Positions 51,105 to 60,004 of a stretch of DNA of 64,000 nucleotides are shown here, piece after piece. The notes below the pieces were generated by a model. It did no database searches. It saw only the letters and a program-made list of their open reading frames with translations, and was not told the DNA's origin. Numbering within the stretch: position 1 is the first letter of the stretch; the number at the start of each line of letters is the position of its first letter. Source of the DNA: Saccharopolyspora shandongensis. Lineage in GTDB: Bacteria; Actinomycetota; Actinomycetes; Mycobacteriales; Pseudonocardiaceae. The DNA is taken from NCBI RefSeq assembly GCF_900106995.1, contig NZ_FNOK01000041.1, positions 1 to 64,000 on the forward strand, given 5' to 3'. Both the position numbers and the translations under genes were made by a program.

Positions 51105-51905
51105 TGCTCCTCCGGTGGACTTGGTGTGACCTCGTCGGAAGGTGTACGTGGCGGTGTGGTGCCGGGAATCGATCCCGCCCTCGCGGTACCTCCGCCGGAA
51201 CTCCGGCATGTCCGACACGGCACCCCGGGCGACGTGCTCTTGCCGGTCGAGTCCATACGTCCCTCCTATGTGGACCGCTCGGCGGTGATCGTTGCGACGC
51301 CATGACGGGAGATGGTCGGTTCCGGGATTCCGACGCCTGCCGGGGGCGGGTCTTCGGGGCGCGAAAAATACCCCGCAGGAAGCGATTCCACGCAGGCGAG
51401 TTGCGAAGAGTCTTACAGCGTAAAGGCGACTCCTCGGCCGATGGCCGCTCGGTTCGCGAACGCCGGCCGCCGGTCGACGCGGCACGACGGGGGCCACGAC
51501 GCCCAGCCGGCGAGCGGAAATGTCGGGGTCGGCCCGCGATGCGCACCGACCGCCGGCAGCAGCGCCACCCGGAGCTGCGGAGAGGCATGCCCGCACCCGT
51601 CGGGAGCACCGACGCGAAGCGGCAGGACGGCGCCCATGCACATCTCCGATCCAAAGTGGCCCACTGCACCCATTCAACTACGAACAGTGAGATTAACCTA
51701 GCTTGCTTTACTTCTTACGTGTACCACCTTTACGGTGACATAATCGGCAACCTGCCCGAATTTCGTTACATAGCGCAGTATTTTCGAGTTCACACCGGGT
51801 TGGGACATCAACTTGGCCCACCCGATGATCATCCGTGAGACAATCATCACCCCCCATCCGGCGGACGCGTTCGCGCGCCCGGACAGCGGGGTAATCTGCT
51901 GCTCG
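51105..51905. other. 800-base region with no supported gene
   Basis: Between two divergent genes. Open frames here have no recognisable coding pattern. The part from 51660 to 51800 is distinctly AT-rich (TTAACCTAGCTTGC, TTTACTTCTTACGTG) and is the promoter area of the LysR gene. The part near the dehydrogenase may be decayed sequence. Confidence 0.5.
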
Positions 51906-52802
51906 ATGGAGATGTTCCACCTGCGCTACTTCGTGGCGGTCGCGGAGAACCTGTCCTTCTCCAAGGCCGCCCGGCAGCTGCACATGGCGACCTCGCCGCT
52001 GAGCCAGCGAGTGCGGGACCTCGAACGCGACCTCGGCTCGGTGCTGTTCGAGCGGGACTCGCACCACGTGCAGCTGACCGATGCCGGCGCGACGCTGCTG
52101 CCGATCGCCAAGGACGTGCTCGGCCGCTTCGACGACATCCCGCGGCGGCTGCGCGAGGCGATCAGCCCGCAGCGCGCCGTCGTCTACATCGGCATCCCGC
52201 CCGGCCTGCACTCGTCGATGCGGCAGCGGCTCAGGTCGTTCGAGGACCGGTGCGCCGCCGAATGCGACATCAAGCGCTGGCCGAGCGGCAGCGACGACCT
52301 GCTCGCCGGGGTGCAGCGCGGCGAGCTCGCGATGGCGCTGGTGCACCTGCCGGTGCACGCCGAGGGCATCGAGGTGTTCGAGCTGATGCGCGAGCCGCTC
52401 GGGGCGGTGCTGCCGGCGGCGGAGTTCGGCGCCCGCAGCTCGGTCTCGCTCGCCGAGCTGGTCGACTACACCTACGTCAGCCCGGCGCCGCGGATGCTGC
52501 CGGCCTACTACGGGGAACTGCTGGTGCGGTTGGAGGCGGCGGGAATCCACCGGCGGATCACGCTCGACACCGGCGATTACGGCAGCACCAGCGAATTGGT
52601 GGCGAACGGATCGGCATTCTCCATTTCGACGCTGGATCCGGAAAGCGGGATGCACAAGCACCGCAGCGAGAACACGGTTGTGCTCCCGTTCGAGGATTTC
52701 GACCCGAGCTTGGCGACCGGTCTGATCTGGCGTCGCGACCGCGCCGAGAGCCAGCCCGGCCTCCGTCGGCTGATCGACGAGGCCATGCGTGCCCTGCGCT
52801 GA
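51906..52802 (+). CDS. LysR family transcriptional regulator
   Basis: 298 residues. MFHLRYFVAVAENLSFSKAARQLHMATSPLSQRVRDLERDLGSVLFERDSHHVQLTDAG is the winged helix-turn-helix; the substrate-binding domain follows. The start is ATG 51906 (51912 is also possible); no clear ribosome site is visible. A gutted CoA-transferase gene lies downstream, so a former target may be lost. Ligand unknown. Confidence 0.87.
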   Translation: MEMFHLRYFVAVAENLSFSKAARQLHMATSPLSQRVRDLERDLGSVLFERDSHHVQLTDAGATLLPIAKDVLGRFDDIPRRLREAISPQRAVVYIGIPPGLHSSMRQRLRSFEDRCAAECDIKRWPSGSDDLLAGVQRGELAMALVHLPVHAEGIEVFELMREPLGAVLPAAEFGARSSVSLAELVDYTYVSPAPRMLPAYYGELLVRLEAAGIHRRITLDTGDYGSTSELVANGSAFSISTLDPESGMHKHRSENTVVLPFEDFDPSLATGLIWRRDRAESQPGLRRLIDEAMRALR

Positions 52803-52815
52803 TCATCCGCCGGGC

Positions 52816-52838
52816 GCGCATTTTCCCGAGAAATGCGC
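52816..52838 (+). terminator. hairpin after the LysR gene
   Basis: GCGCATTT pairs with AAATGCGC across a seven-base loop, 14 bases after the stop. Confidence 0.6.
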
Positions 52839-52898
52839 ATTCGCCGGGCAAACGTCGATTTCTCGCGAAATTGCGCCCCCGCGGGGCGAACGATTGAC

Positions 52899-52915
52899 GT
52901 GACCGCTGCGGTCAC
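52899..52915. promoter_or_regulatory. palindrome upstream of the CoA-transferase remnant
   Basis: GTGACCG-CTG-CGGTCAC, seven-base perfect arms, 118 bases before the broken gene. May be an old operator of that gene or a LysR-related site. Confidence 0.35.
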
Positions 52916-53033
52916 GCCATTGTTCGCACATCGGTGCCGCTGATCAATTGAACCGCCGCCCCGGCCGGACCTAGCATTATTAGCAAAGCTAGCAAAATCC
53001 GGGACGGCTCCCCTTTTCCCACCTGGAACGGCG

Positions 53034-53275
53034 ATGATGACCAATTCCGCACCGAGCGCCGAAGGCAGGTCCGGCCCGCTGGCCGGCGTCCGCGTGATCG
53101 ACATGGCCACCGTGGTGATGGGCCCGTACGCCGCGCAGATCCTCGAGGCAGCTACCGCGTGGTCGGGGTGCCGATGAGCTTCTCCGCGACGCCGGGCTCG
53201 ATCCGCAGGCATGCCCCGCTGCCCGGCCAGCACACCGATGAGGTCCTCGCCGAACTCGACGCGCGGAGGCTCTAG
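53034..53275 (+). pseudogene. CaiB/BaiF (class III) CoA-transferase with a large internal deletion
   Basis: From ATG 53034 (or 53037) the frame reads GPLAGVRVIDMATVVMGPYAAQILE, the N-terminus of class III CoA-transferases. At about 53141-53150 the reading frame changes and a different frame gives GSYRVVGVPMSFSATPGSIR then HTDEVLAELDARRL and a TAG stop, the C-terminus of the same family. The normal protein has about 400 residues, so roughly 1 kb is missing. Only the two ends remain and the gene cannot work. Confidence 0.85.
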
Positions 53276-53419
53276 CACTGAGCTTTGTACTCCAACATCG
53301 AGCGAAACTCCGACCACGACGCGTCGGAGATCGCCCGCGCCAGCGTTTTGTTCTTGAGCATGTTGCGGACAGTCAGATCCTCGATCACGACCACTTGGTT
53401 CTCGCGGACGAGTCGAGTC
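53272..53419 (-). pseudogene. TnpB (IS200/IS605 or IS607 type) fragment
   Basis: The minus strand encodes 48 residues including RLVRENQVVVIEDLTVRN then ARAISDASWSEFRSMLEYKAQ and a TAG. This is the RuvC-II segment of TnpB, where the Glu in VIEDL is catalytic. Both sides are missing, including the other RuvC residues and the zinc ribbon. Its stop CTAG overlaps the stop of the CoA-transferase remnant on the other strand, so both ended at one rearrangement point. Confidence 0.85.
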
Positions 53420-53737
53420 GTCTAAACGGGTTGCCAGAGAATCTGAAAATCGGGACGTCACAAGCAAACTCGGAATCTGCCCTACCCGGCCAAGAAGGCG
53501 AGCCGGCCGGAGCTGACCCCGCAAGCATCGCCGACCATAACGAAGCCGCCTACGGAGCCAAGCAGAACGCGCTCAGCGCCGCACTCCAGAACATCGAGCA
53601 CAACTGATTTAAGGATCACCGCAATGCTCAGCGACCACCGCACCGGGTCGGCGTCGCGGATGGGGCGCTGGATCCGGCCGACAAGCCGATCGGTGCCACA
53701 GCAATGCGGCTCGCCGGGTGGCCGCGGTCGAATGCGC
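53420..53737. other. scar region with no supported gene
   Basis: Follows the TnpB fragment on its truncated side. A short plus-strand frame ending at 53607 (SIADHNEAAYGAKQNALSAA) has a plausible peptide but no family and no start. Composition and the abrupt joins on both sides suggest leftover mobile or plasmid DNA. Confidence 0.35.
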
Positions 53738-55147
53738 TCATCCCCGCTCGCGCCCGAACCGGACCAGCGCCAGCACGGCGGCGGCGCCGACGAGGGAGAC
53801 GACACCGGTGAGGACGGCGACGTGGTTCCAGCCGGACAGCCGGGCGGCGATGTCGTCGTGCGGGGCGGCGGCGAGGACACCGACGACGGTGACCCCGATC
53901 GAGGCGCCGACGTAACGGGTGGTGTTGTTCATCCCGACCCCCACCGCGGCCCGGTCGGGCGGAACGGTCGCCGTGGCCTGCCGTCCCAGACCCGCGTTGA
54001 GCACCCCGGTGGCGACGCCCGCCACGAGAAGACCGGGAATCAGCCGCCCGGCGGTCGAATCCGCGCCGAGCCCGGTGAGCATCAGCAGGCCGACACCCGT
54101 GGCCGCGAGCCCGATGGCCAACTGCGCCGTGCCGGTCAGCCGCGCGACGAGCCGGCGGCTGAGCACGGCCGAGACGGCGCTGGTGCCGGACCACAGCCCG
54201 AGCAGGGCACCGGCCTCCAGAGTGCTCATCCCCATGCTGGTGACGAGGAAGGTGCAGGCGAACGACATCAGTGCGATCACGCCGGCGCCGGTGACCGCGG
54301 CCGCCATCGTGGCCGCCGCGAAATCACCCCGGCGGAACAGTGCGAACTCCACCATCGGCGATCGGCTCCGGAGCTGGCTGATGGCGAAAGCCGCCAACGC
54401 GACCGCCGCACCACCGGCGCAGAGCAGCGCGGGCCGGACTCCTCCTTGGCGCACTTCGACCAGCGCGACCAGCAGCAGCCCCAGCCCGCCGGTCATCAGC
54501 GCGGCGCCGAGCAGATCCAGGCGACGGCCCGGAATCACCGCCGTCTCGGGGAAGCACCACCGCGAGGCGATGGCGATGCTCACGCCGACCGCCGCGAGCA
54601 GCCAGTACGGCGCGCTCCACAGGCCCGCGAGGTCGAACAAGCCGGTCATCAGCGGGCCGAGCGCGATGCCGAGGCCCATGCTCGCGCCCCACCAGCTGGC
54701 CGACGCGGAGCGGGCGCGGGCGTCGCTGTTCACCGCGGCCACGAGCCCCAACCCGGTAGCGATGACACCGGCCGCGCCAACGCCTTCGACGAGCCGTCCG
54801 ATGACGAATTGCGCCGCCGTGGCCGAGGTGGCGCACACCGCGGAGCCGACCGCGAAAACGTATGCGCCGAGCTCGAAGATCCTGCGGCGGCCGGACTGGT
54901 CGGCCAGCGCGCCCGCGGTCAGCAGGCTCACCGCGAGGCCGGTGCTCATCGAGCTCAGGATCCACATGGTGGTTCCCGGTCCGGCGGCCAGCGCGGCGGT
55001 GAGCGTCGCCGCGTTCCCCAGCGGGCCCGAGTAGGCCAGCATCGCCCCGAACGTGCTCAGCGACGTCAGCGCGAGCGCCGCCGCGAACGACCTGCGCGCA
55101 ACTCCGGCGCGCCGGGTCGCGGCATCGCCAAGACTCAGTCTGTTCAC
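53738..55147 (-). CDS. MFS drug-efflux transporter (DHA2-like)
   Basis: 469 residues and about 14 helices. ALTSLSTFGAMLAYSGPLGNAATLTAALAAGPG opens the protein; GALADQSGRRRIFELG is the motif A loop between helices 2 and 3, and GRLVEGVGAAGVIATGLGLVAAV motif C. The start GTG 55147-55145 lacks a ribosome site and lies in an operator arm, so translation may be leaderless. Divergent from an HxlR regulator 60 bases away, a common drug-sensing arrangement. Confidence 0.86.
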   Translation of the reverse strand: MNRLSLGDAATRRAGVARRSFAAALALTSLSTFGAMLAYSGPLGNAATLTAALAAGPGTTMWILSSMSTGLAVSLLTAGALADQSGRRRIFELGAYVFAVGSAVCATSATAAQFVIGRLVEGVGAAGVIATGLGLVAAVNSDARARSASASWWGASMGLGIALGPLMTGLFDLAGLWSAPYWLLAAVGVSIAIASRWCFPETAVIPGRRLDLLGAALMTGGLGLLLVALVEVRQGGVRPALLCAGGAAVALAAFAISQLRSRSPMVEFALFRRGDFAAATMAAAVTGAGVIALMSFACTFLVTSMGMSTLEAGALLGLWSGTSAVSAVLSRRLVARLTGTAQLAIGLAATGVGLLMLTGLGADSTAGRLIPGLLVAGVATGVLNAGLGRQATATVPPDRAAVGVGMNNTTRYVGASIGVTVVGVLAAAPHDDIAARLSGWNHVAVLTGVVSLVGAAAVLALVRFGRERG

Positions 55148-55183
55148 CAGACCATGGTCGCACGGAGATGGTCCAGTGAACAG
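55140..55183. promoter_or_regulatory. HxlR operator, large inverted repeat
   Basis: CTGTTCACCAGACCAT and ATGGTCCAGTGAACAG, 14 of 16 positions complementary, with a 12-base spacer. It covers the start codon of the transporter and lies 24 bases before the HxlR start, fitting control of both genes. Confidence 0.75.
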
Positions 55184-55207
55184 ACCGACCCGCGGTACAA
55201 TCGCGTC

Positions 55208-55732
55208 GTGGCACTCGGAACGGGATACGACCAGCAGGGCTGCTTCCTCGCCCGCGCGCTGGAAGTGGTCGGAGAGCGCTGGACCCTCCTGATCCTGCGC
55301 GACTGCTTCTACGGCGTGCGCCGCTTCACCGACCTGCGCGAGCACCTCGACATCTCCCGAGCGGTGCTCACCGACCGGCTCGACACCCTGGTCGAGGCGG
55401 GCGTGCTGACCCGGGAGGAATCGGGCGGACACCCGGAGTACCTGCTCACCGAGGCCGGCCGGGCGCTGTGGCCGGCGATCTTCGCGTTGTCCAAGTGGGG
55501 CGAGCGGTACACCAGCGGACCGCACCCCGCCCGGATCTTCAGCCACGCGGCATGCGACGCCGACATCGACGAGTCCGGACGATGCCCCGCGTGCGGCGAG
55601 AACCCGGGCCCCGACGACCTCGTCGTCCGCCCCGGTCCCGGAACCAACGAGATGAGCCGCAGCGACCGCGTCGCCCGCGCCCTGCAGAACCCCCACCGGA
55701 TGCTGACCCCGATCGGCACCGCAACCGACTGA
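55208..55732 (+). CDS. HxlR family transcriptional regulator
   Basis: 174 residues from GTG 55208. CFLARALEVVGERWTLLILRDCFYGVRRFTDLREHLDISRAVLTDRLDTLVEAGVLTREESGGHPEYLLTEAGRALWPAIFALSKWGE is the winged-helix domain with the Cys near the N-terminus typical of redox-sensing HxlR proteins. The C-terminal third (HAACDADIDESGRCPACGENPG) holds three more cysteines and could bind a metal. Likely represses the divergent transporter. Confidence 0.88.
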   Translation: MALGTGYDQQGCFLARALEVVGERWTLLILRDCFYGVRRFTDLREHLDISRAVLTDRLDTLVEAGVLTREESGGHPEYLLTEAGRALWPAIFALSKWGERYTSGPHPARIFSHAACDADIDESGRCPACGENPGPDDLVVRPGPGTNEMSRSDRVARALQNPHRMLTPIGTATD

Positions 55733-55802
55733 TCGGCACCGGAGCCCACCAGAATCCATCCACGGTGGACACGGCTGTCAGCCCGGGTCCGGCACGGACG
55801 GA

Positions 55803-56195
55803 TCAGACGGCCGCCAGAACGACGTCGGTCCGCGGGAAGTCATCTCCGACGCAGAGCAGCGGCCGCCCGGTCACGCAGGCGACCGCGTAGGTCAGGCAAT
55901 CGCCGAAGTTCAGCCCCGCCGGGTGCCGCCCCTTCCCGAATCGTTCGTAGGCCTCGACCGCGATCTTCCAGTGCTGCGCGCCGCAGTCGACTACCTCGAC
56001 ACCCGCCTCCTCGAAGAAGCGGGCGAGCAAGGTCCGTCCGACCACGCCGAGCCGAGCGGCGAGGACGATCCCGGTTTCGGCGGCGGTCGGCCCGCCGACG
56101 CCCACCTCGTCCGCCCGCGCGAGCGACTTGAGCAGGCGATCGTGACCGTCCTCCTTGAGGAGGATGGCCACGATCGCAGAGCTGTCGAGGATCAC
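55803..56195 (-). CDS. vapC: PIN domain toxin VapC
   Basis: 130 residues. ILDSSAIVAILLKEDGHDRLL holds the first acidic residue, GPTAAETGIVLAARLG the conserved Glu, and LNFGDCLTYAVACVTGRPLLCVGDDF the last acidic cluster of the Mg2+-dependent RNase site. Start GTG 56195-56193 overlaps the antitoxin stop. Cleaves RNA, often initiator tRNA, when free of VapB. Confidence 0.9.
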   Translation of the reverse strand: MILDSSAIVAILLKEDGHDRLLKSLARADEVGVGGPTAAETGIVLAARLGVVGRTLLARFFEEAGVEVVDCGAQHWKIAVEAYERFGKGRHPAGLNFGDCLTYAVACVTGRPLLCVGDDFPRTDVVLAAV

Positions 56196-56464
56196 ACGCC
56201 CTCCGGCCCGTAGCCGAGAATCGCTTCGCGTTCGGCCCGGGTGACCGGCCGCCCCAGCTCGGAATGCGGGACCTGCGGCCACGCCTCGTGCTCCAGGAAC
56301 CTCGTCAGCCGGGCCTCGCGGTCGGCCCGACGAGCCTGCTGCAGGAGCCGTTCGAGGCGTTCCTCCAGCGATTGCCGAATCGCACCCGTCTTCGTCTCGC
56401 CCGCCAGCTCGGCGACCTGGGCGGCCAGCTCCTCGGTCCGCCCATCCTTGATGTTGAGCGCCAT
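56192..56464 (-). CDS. vapB: VapB antitoxin (type II, Rv0623-like)
   Basis: 90 residues. ALNIKDGRTEELAAQVAELAGETKTGAIRQSLEERLERLLQQ is the ribbon-helix-helix DNA-binding part; the acidic tail with AEREAILGYGPEGV binds VapC. Start ATG 56464-56462. Overlaps the toxin gene by four bases. A palindrome at the start codon suggests autoregulation. Confidence 0.9.
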   Translation of the reverse strand: MALNIKDGRTEELAAQVAELAGETKTGAIRQSLEERLERLLQQARRADREARLTRFLEHEAWPQVPHSELGRPVTRAEREAILGYGPEGV

Positions 56465-56479
56465 GGCACCATGGTACCA
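56464..56479. promoter_or_regulatory. VapB operator-like palindrome
   Basis: TGGCACCATGGTACCA, one mismatched pair, abutting the antitoxin start codon. Autoregulatory site by position. Confidence 0.5.
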
Positions 56480-56491
56480 ATCGAGGCACCT

Positions 56492-57613
56492 TTACACCAT
56501 TCGCGGCAGTTCGGTGTTCCAGTCCAGCCACTCCGCCGGGTCGCCGTCGGGCGGGGCGTCGGCGTGGCGCAGGCCCAGCCGTTCGACCTCTTCGGGGCGT
56601 TCCGCGTGGTCAGGGGCGAGCGCTGCGCTCAGCTGCGCACTGCGGGCGGTGTTGCGCTCAACCCTCGGCCTGCGGAGCCGCTCGTAGCCGTCCAGGCTGC
56701 CGTGGTCGCGCAGGGCCTTGGCCAGGACCACGGCGTCCTCGACCGCCATCGACGCGCCCTGGCCGGTCGCCGGGGATGCCGCGTGCGCCGCGTCGCCGAT
56801 GAGCAGCATGCCGCCGTTGCGCCAGCGCGGCGTCGGCACGAGGTCGTGGGCGTTGGTGGCGAGGACGGTGCCGGTGGCCGCGACGATGTCCGCCGCCGGG
56901 GTCGCGTCCGGGCGAAGCGCCGCGAGCAACCGGTCCCGCATGGCCTCGGCGCTTTCCCCGTCGTCCAGCGGCGGCGCCGACAGCCGGCTGAACCAGTACG
57001 TCCGCCCTTCCGGCGAGACCGCGTAGCCGAACGCGCTGCGGCTGCCCCGGATCATCTCGATGCGCGCCGGCTCGTGCGGCGGCGCGGCGCGGTCGGCGTA
57101 GCCGTAGAACACCTGCTGGCCCACGTAGCGCTTCGGCACGGGGTCGACGAAGGGGCGCACCGCCGAGTTCAGCCCGTCGGCGCCGAGGAGCAGGTCTCCC
57201 GCGACCTCCCGGCCGTCGGCGAAGCGCGCCACCACCCGGTCGCCGTCCTGCTCGGCGCCGACGAACCGCGCGCCGTACTCCACGGGCAGGCCACAGCGGT
57301 GGGCCTCTGCCCGCAGCGCCTCGCACAGCTCGGCGCGGCGCAGGCAGCGGAACTCACCATCCAATGTGGACACCGCGACCTCGGCGCCGTCGCTGCCGGT
57401 GAGCCGCAGCGAGGTCAGCGGGAAACCCGCCGCCGGCACGACGCCGATCTGGCGCAGCGCCAGCAAACCGTTGGCCGCCACCGTCAGGAACGCCCCGATG
57501 TCCGCGCCGCTGTACGGGTGCGCCTCGTGCACGCTCACGCCGAACCCGGCCCTGGCCAGCGCCAGCGCGGCCGACGTGCCCGCGATCCCACTCCCGACGA
57601 CGACCACGTGCAT
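56492..57613 (-). CDS. FAD-dependent monooxygenase (PHBH fold)
   Basis: 373 residues. VVVVGSGIAGTSAALALARAGFGVSVHEA is the dinucleotide motif, GDLLLGADGLNSAVR the DG motif and LLIGDAAHAASPATGQGASMAVEDA the GD motif of aromatic hydroxylases. Start ATG 57613-57611. Members hydroxylate aromatic or polyketide substrates with NAD(P)H. It is not in an operon with a recognisable pathway. Confidence 0.88.
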   Translation of the reverse strand: MHVVVVGSGIAGTSAALALARAGFGVSVHEAHPYSGADIGAFLTVAANGLLALRQIGVVPAAGFPLTSLRLTGSDGAEVAVSTLDGEFRCLRRAELCEALRAEAHRCGLPVEYGARFVGAEQDGDRVVARFADGREVAGDLLLGADGLNSAVRPFVDPVPKRYVGQQVFYGYADRAAPPHEPARIEMIRGSRSAFGYAVSPEGRTYWFSRLSAPPLDDGESAEAMRDRLLAALRPDATPAADIVAATGTVLATNAHDLVPTPRWRNGGMLLIGDAAHAASPATGQGASMAVEDAVVLAKALRDHGSLDGYERLRRPRVERNTARSAQLSAALAPDHAERPEEVERLGLRHADAPPDGDPAEWLDWNTELPRMV

Positions 57614-57739
57614 GGCGACTCCCCAGCTGCCGGCCCGGCATTTGCGCGCTCACGATCACCGTAGTCCAGCTCGCAAGACCGCCGTCGAACCAGCGGGTCG
57701 GCAGGGTGTGTCCATCGTGGACTCCCCGCCGAGGCGCCG

Positions 57740-59896
57740 TCACTCGATGCCGGCGGCGTCCATGCCCCGGATCTCCTTCTTCAGGTCGTGGATCTCGTCG
57801 CGCAGCCGCGCCGCCAGCTCGAACTGCAGCTCGCGGGCCGCGTTCATCATCTGGTCGTTGAGCTGCTGCACCAGGTCCGCCAGCTCCGCGCGCGGCATCG
57901 ACTTGATGTCGCGGTCGTCCAGCAGCCCGGGGCTGGCCACGGACTCCCCGGTCGGCTTCTTGCCGCGCGAGACGTTGCGGCCAGAACCGCCGACGGCCAC
58001 CGACTCCTCGGTGTCCTCCGACTCGGAGTACACCCGGTCCAGGATGTCGGCGATCTTCTTGCGCAGCGGCTGCGGGTCGATACCGCGCTCTTCGTTGTAG
58101 GCCACCTGCTTGGCGCGGCGCCGGTTCGTCTCGTCGATGGCGTGCCGCATCGAGTCGGTGATCCGGTCCGCGTACATGTGCACCTGGCCCGACACGTTCC
58201 GGGCCGCGCGGCCGATCGTCTGCACCAGGCTGGTGCCGGAACGCAGGAAGCCCTCCTTGTCGGCATCCAGGATGGACACCAGCGAGACCTCCGGCAGGTC
58301 CAGGCCCTCGCGCAGCAGGTTGATGCCGATCAGCACGTCGTACTCGCCCAGGCGCAGCTGCCGCAGCAGCTCGACCCGCCGCAGCGTGTCCACCTCGGAG
58401 TGCAGGTACCGCACCCGGATGCCCAGTTCGAGCAGGTAGTCGGTGAGGTCCTCGGCCATCTTCTTGGTCAGCGTGGTGACCAGCACCCGCTCGTCGCGCT
58501 CGGCGCGCTCCCGGATCTCGTGCACCAGGTCGTCGATCTGGCCCTCGGTGGGCTTGACGATCACCTCGGGGTCGATCAGCCCGGTCGGGCGGATCACCTG
58601 CTCCACGAACTCGCCGCCGGCCTGCGCCATCTCGTACGGGCCCGGCGTCGCCGACAGGTACATCGTCTGACCGATCCGGTCGGAGAACTCCTCGAAGGTC
58701 AGCGGCCGGTTGTCCAGCGCGCTGGGCAGCCGGAAGCCGTGCTCGACCAGGGTCCGCTTGCGGGACGCGTCGCCCTCGTACATGCCGCCGATCTGCGGCA
58801 CCGTGTAGTGCGACTCGTCGATGACCAGCAGGAAGTCGTCCGGGAAGTAGTCGATCAGCGTCGCGGGCGCCGTCCCGGCGGGGCGGTCGTCGATGTGCCG
58901 GGAGTAGTTCTCGATACCAGAGCAGAACCCGACCTGGCGCATCATCTCGATGTCGTACTGGGTGCGCATCCGCAGCCGCTGCGCCTCCAGCAGCTTGTTC
59001 TGCTTCTCCAGCAGGCCCAGCTGCTCCTCCAGCTCGGCCTCGATGCCGCGGATGGCCTTCTCCATCCGGTCCGGGCCGGCCACGTAGTGCGTCGCCGGGA
59101 AGATCCGCAGGTCGCGCACCTCGCGCACGACTTCGCCGGTCAGCGGGTGCAGGTAGTGCAGCCGGTCGATCTCGTCGCCGAAGAACTCCACGCGCACCGC
59201 GAGCTCCTCGTAGGCCGGGATGATCTCCACGGTGTCGCCGCGCACCCGGAACGTGCCACGGGCGAACGCGATGTCGTTGCGGGTGTACTGGACGTCCACC
59301 AGCGCGCGAAGGAACACGTCGCGGTCGATCTCGCCGCCGACCGCCAGCGGGATGGCCCGGTCCAGGTACGACTGCGGGGTGCCCAGGCCGTAGATGCAGG
59401 ACACCGAGGAGACGACCACGCAGTCGCGGCGGCTGAGCAGGTTCGACGTGGCGGAGTGGCGCAGCCGCTCGACGTCCTCGTTGATCGACGAGTCCTTCTC
59501 GATGTAGGTGTCGGTCTGCGGGACGTAGGCCTCGGGCTGGTAGTAGTCGTAGTAGCTGACGAAGTACTCGACGGCGTTGTCCGGGAAGAAGCCGCGCAGC
59601 TCGTTGGCCATCTGGGCGGCCAGCGTCTTGTTCGGCTCCAGCACCAGGGTGGGCCGCTGGATGCGCTCGATCAGCCAGGCCGTGGTCGCCGACTTGCCCG
59701 TACCGGTGGCCCCGAGCAGCACGACGTCCTTCTCACCGGAGTTGATCCGGCGCTCCAGGTCGGCGATCGCCTGCGGCTGGTCGCCGGCGGGCTGGTAGTC
59801 GCTGACCATGCGGAACCGGCCGTCGGCCCGCGGGATGTCGCTGACCGGCCGGAACTCGGAGTGGGCCAGTACGGGGTACTCAGTCGCGAATGCCAC
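57740..59896 (-). CDS. uvrB: excinuclease ABC subunit B
   Basis: 718 residues, the usual length. GTG 59896-59894 is chosen since actinobacterial UvrB proteins start with AFATEYPVLAHSEFRPVS. Walker A is LLGATGTGKSATTA (61-74), the beta-hairpin YYDYYQPEAYVPQTDTYIEKDSSIN follows, helicase motifs include DESH and TMYLSATPGP, and the UVR domain (ELADLVQQLNDQMMNAARELQFELAARLRDEI) is at the C-terminus. Loads damaged DNA from UvrA and recruits UvrC. Highly conserved housekeeping gene; the SPW gene diverges 108 bases away. Confidence 0.97.
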   Translation of the reverse strand: MAFATEYPVLAHSEFRPVSDIPRADGRFRMVSDYQPAGDQPQAIADLERRINSGEKDVVLLGATGTGKSATTAWLIERIQRPTLVLEPNKTLAAQMANELRGFFPDNAVEYFVSYYDYYQPEAYVPQTDTYIEKDSSINEDVERLRHSATSNLLSRRDCVVVSSVSCIYGLGTPQSYLDRAIPLAVGGEIDRDVFLRALVDVQYTRNDIAFARGTFRVRGDTVEIIPAYEELAVRVEFFGDEIDRLHYLHPLTGEVVREVRDLRIFPATHYVAGPDRMEKAIRGIEAELEEQLGLLEKQNKLLEAQRLRMRTQYDIEMMRQVGFCSGIENYSRHIDDRPAGTAPATLIDYFPDDFLLVIDESHYTVPQIGGMYEGDASRKRTLVEHGFRLPSALDNRPLTFEEFSDRIGQTMYLSATPGPYEMAQAGGEFVEQVIRPTGLIDPEVIVKPTEGQIDDLVHEIRERAERDERVLVTTLTKKMAEDLTDYLLELGIRVRYLHSEVDTLRRVELLRQLRLGEYDVLIGINLLREGLDLPEVSLVSILDADKEGFLRSGTSLVQTIGRAARNVSGQVHMYADRITDSMRHAIDETNRRRAKQVAYNEERGIDPQPLRKKIADILDRVYSESEDTEESVAVGGSGRNVSRGKKPTGESVASPGLLDDRDIKSMPRAELADLVQQLNDQMMNAARELQFELAARLRDEIHDLKKEIRGMDAAGIE

Positions 59897-60004
59897 GACA
59901 ACCAATGTACGAGCCCACCCCGACATCGTGTCGCGTCACGGGGTGCTCAAACGGCCACCAGGGCAGATAATGGGTTACGTCACCCCAGTGCAGGAGGTGG
60001 TGTG

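Noticed and set aside
51675..51705. Possible IdeR/DmdR iron box (GATTAACCTAGC)
   Set aside because: Only about 11 of 19 positions fit the consensus from memory, and no iron-related gene is next to it.
53482..53607. Short plus-strand frame with a plausible helical peptide
   Set aside because: No start codon with a ribosome site, no family, and it sits in a scar; kept only as part of the gap description.
53605..53740. Possible transposase piece next to the TnpB fragment
   Set aside because: Translations in both directions give no recognisable motif.
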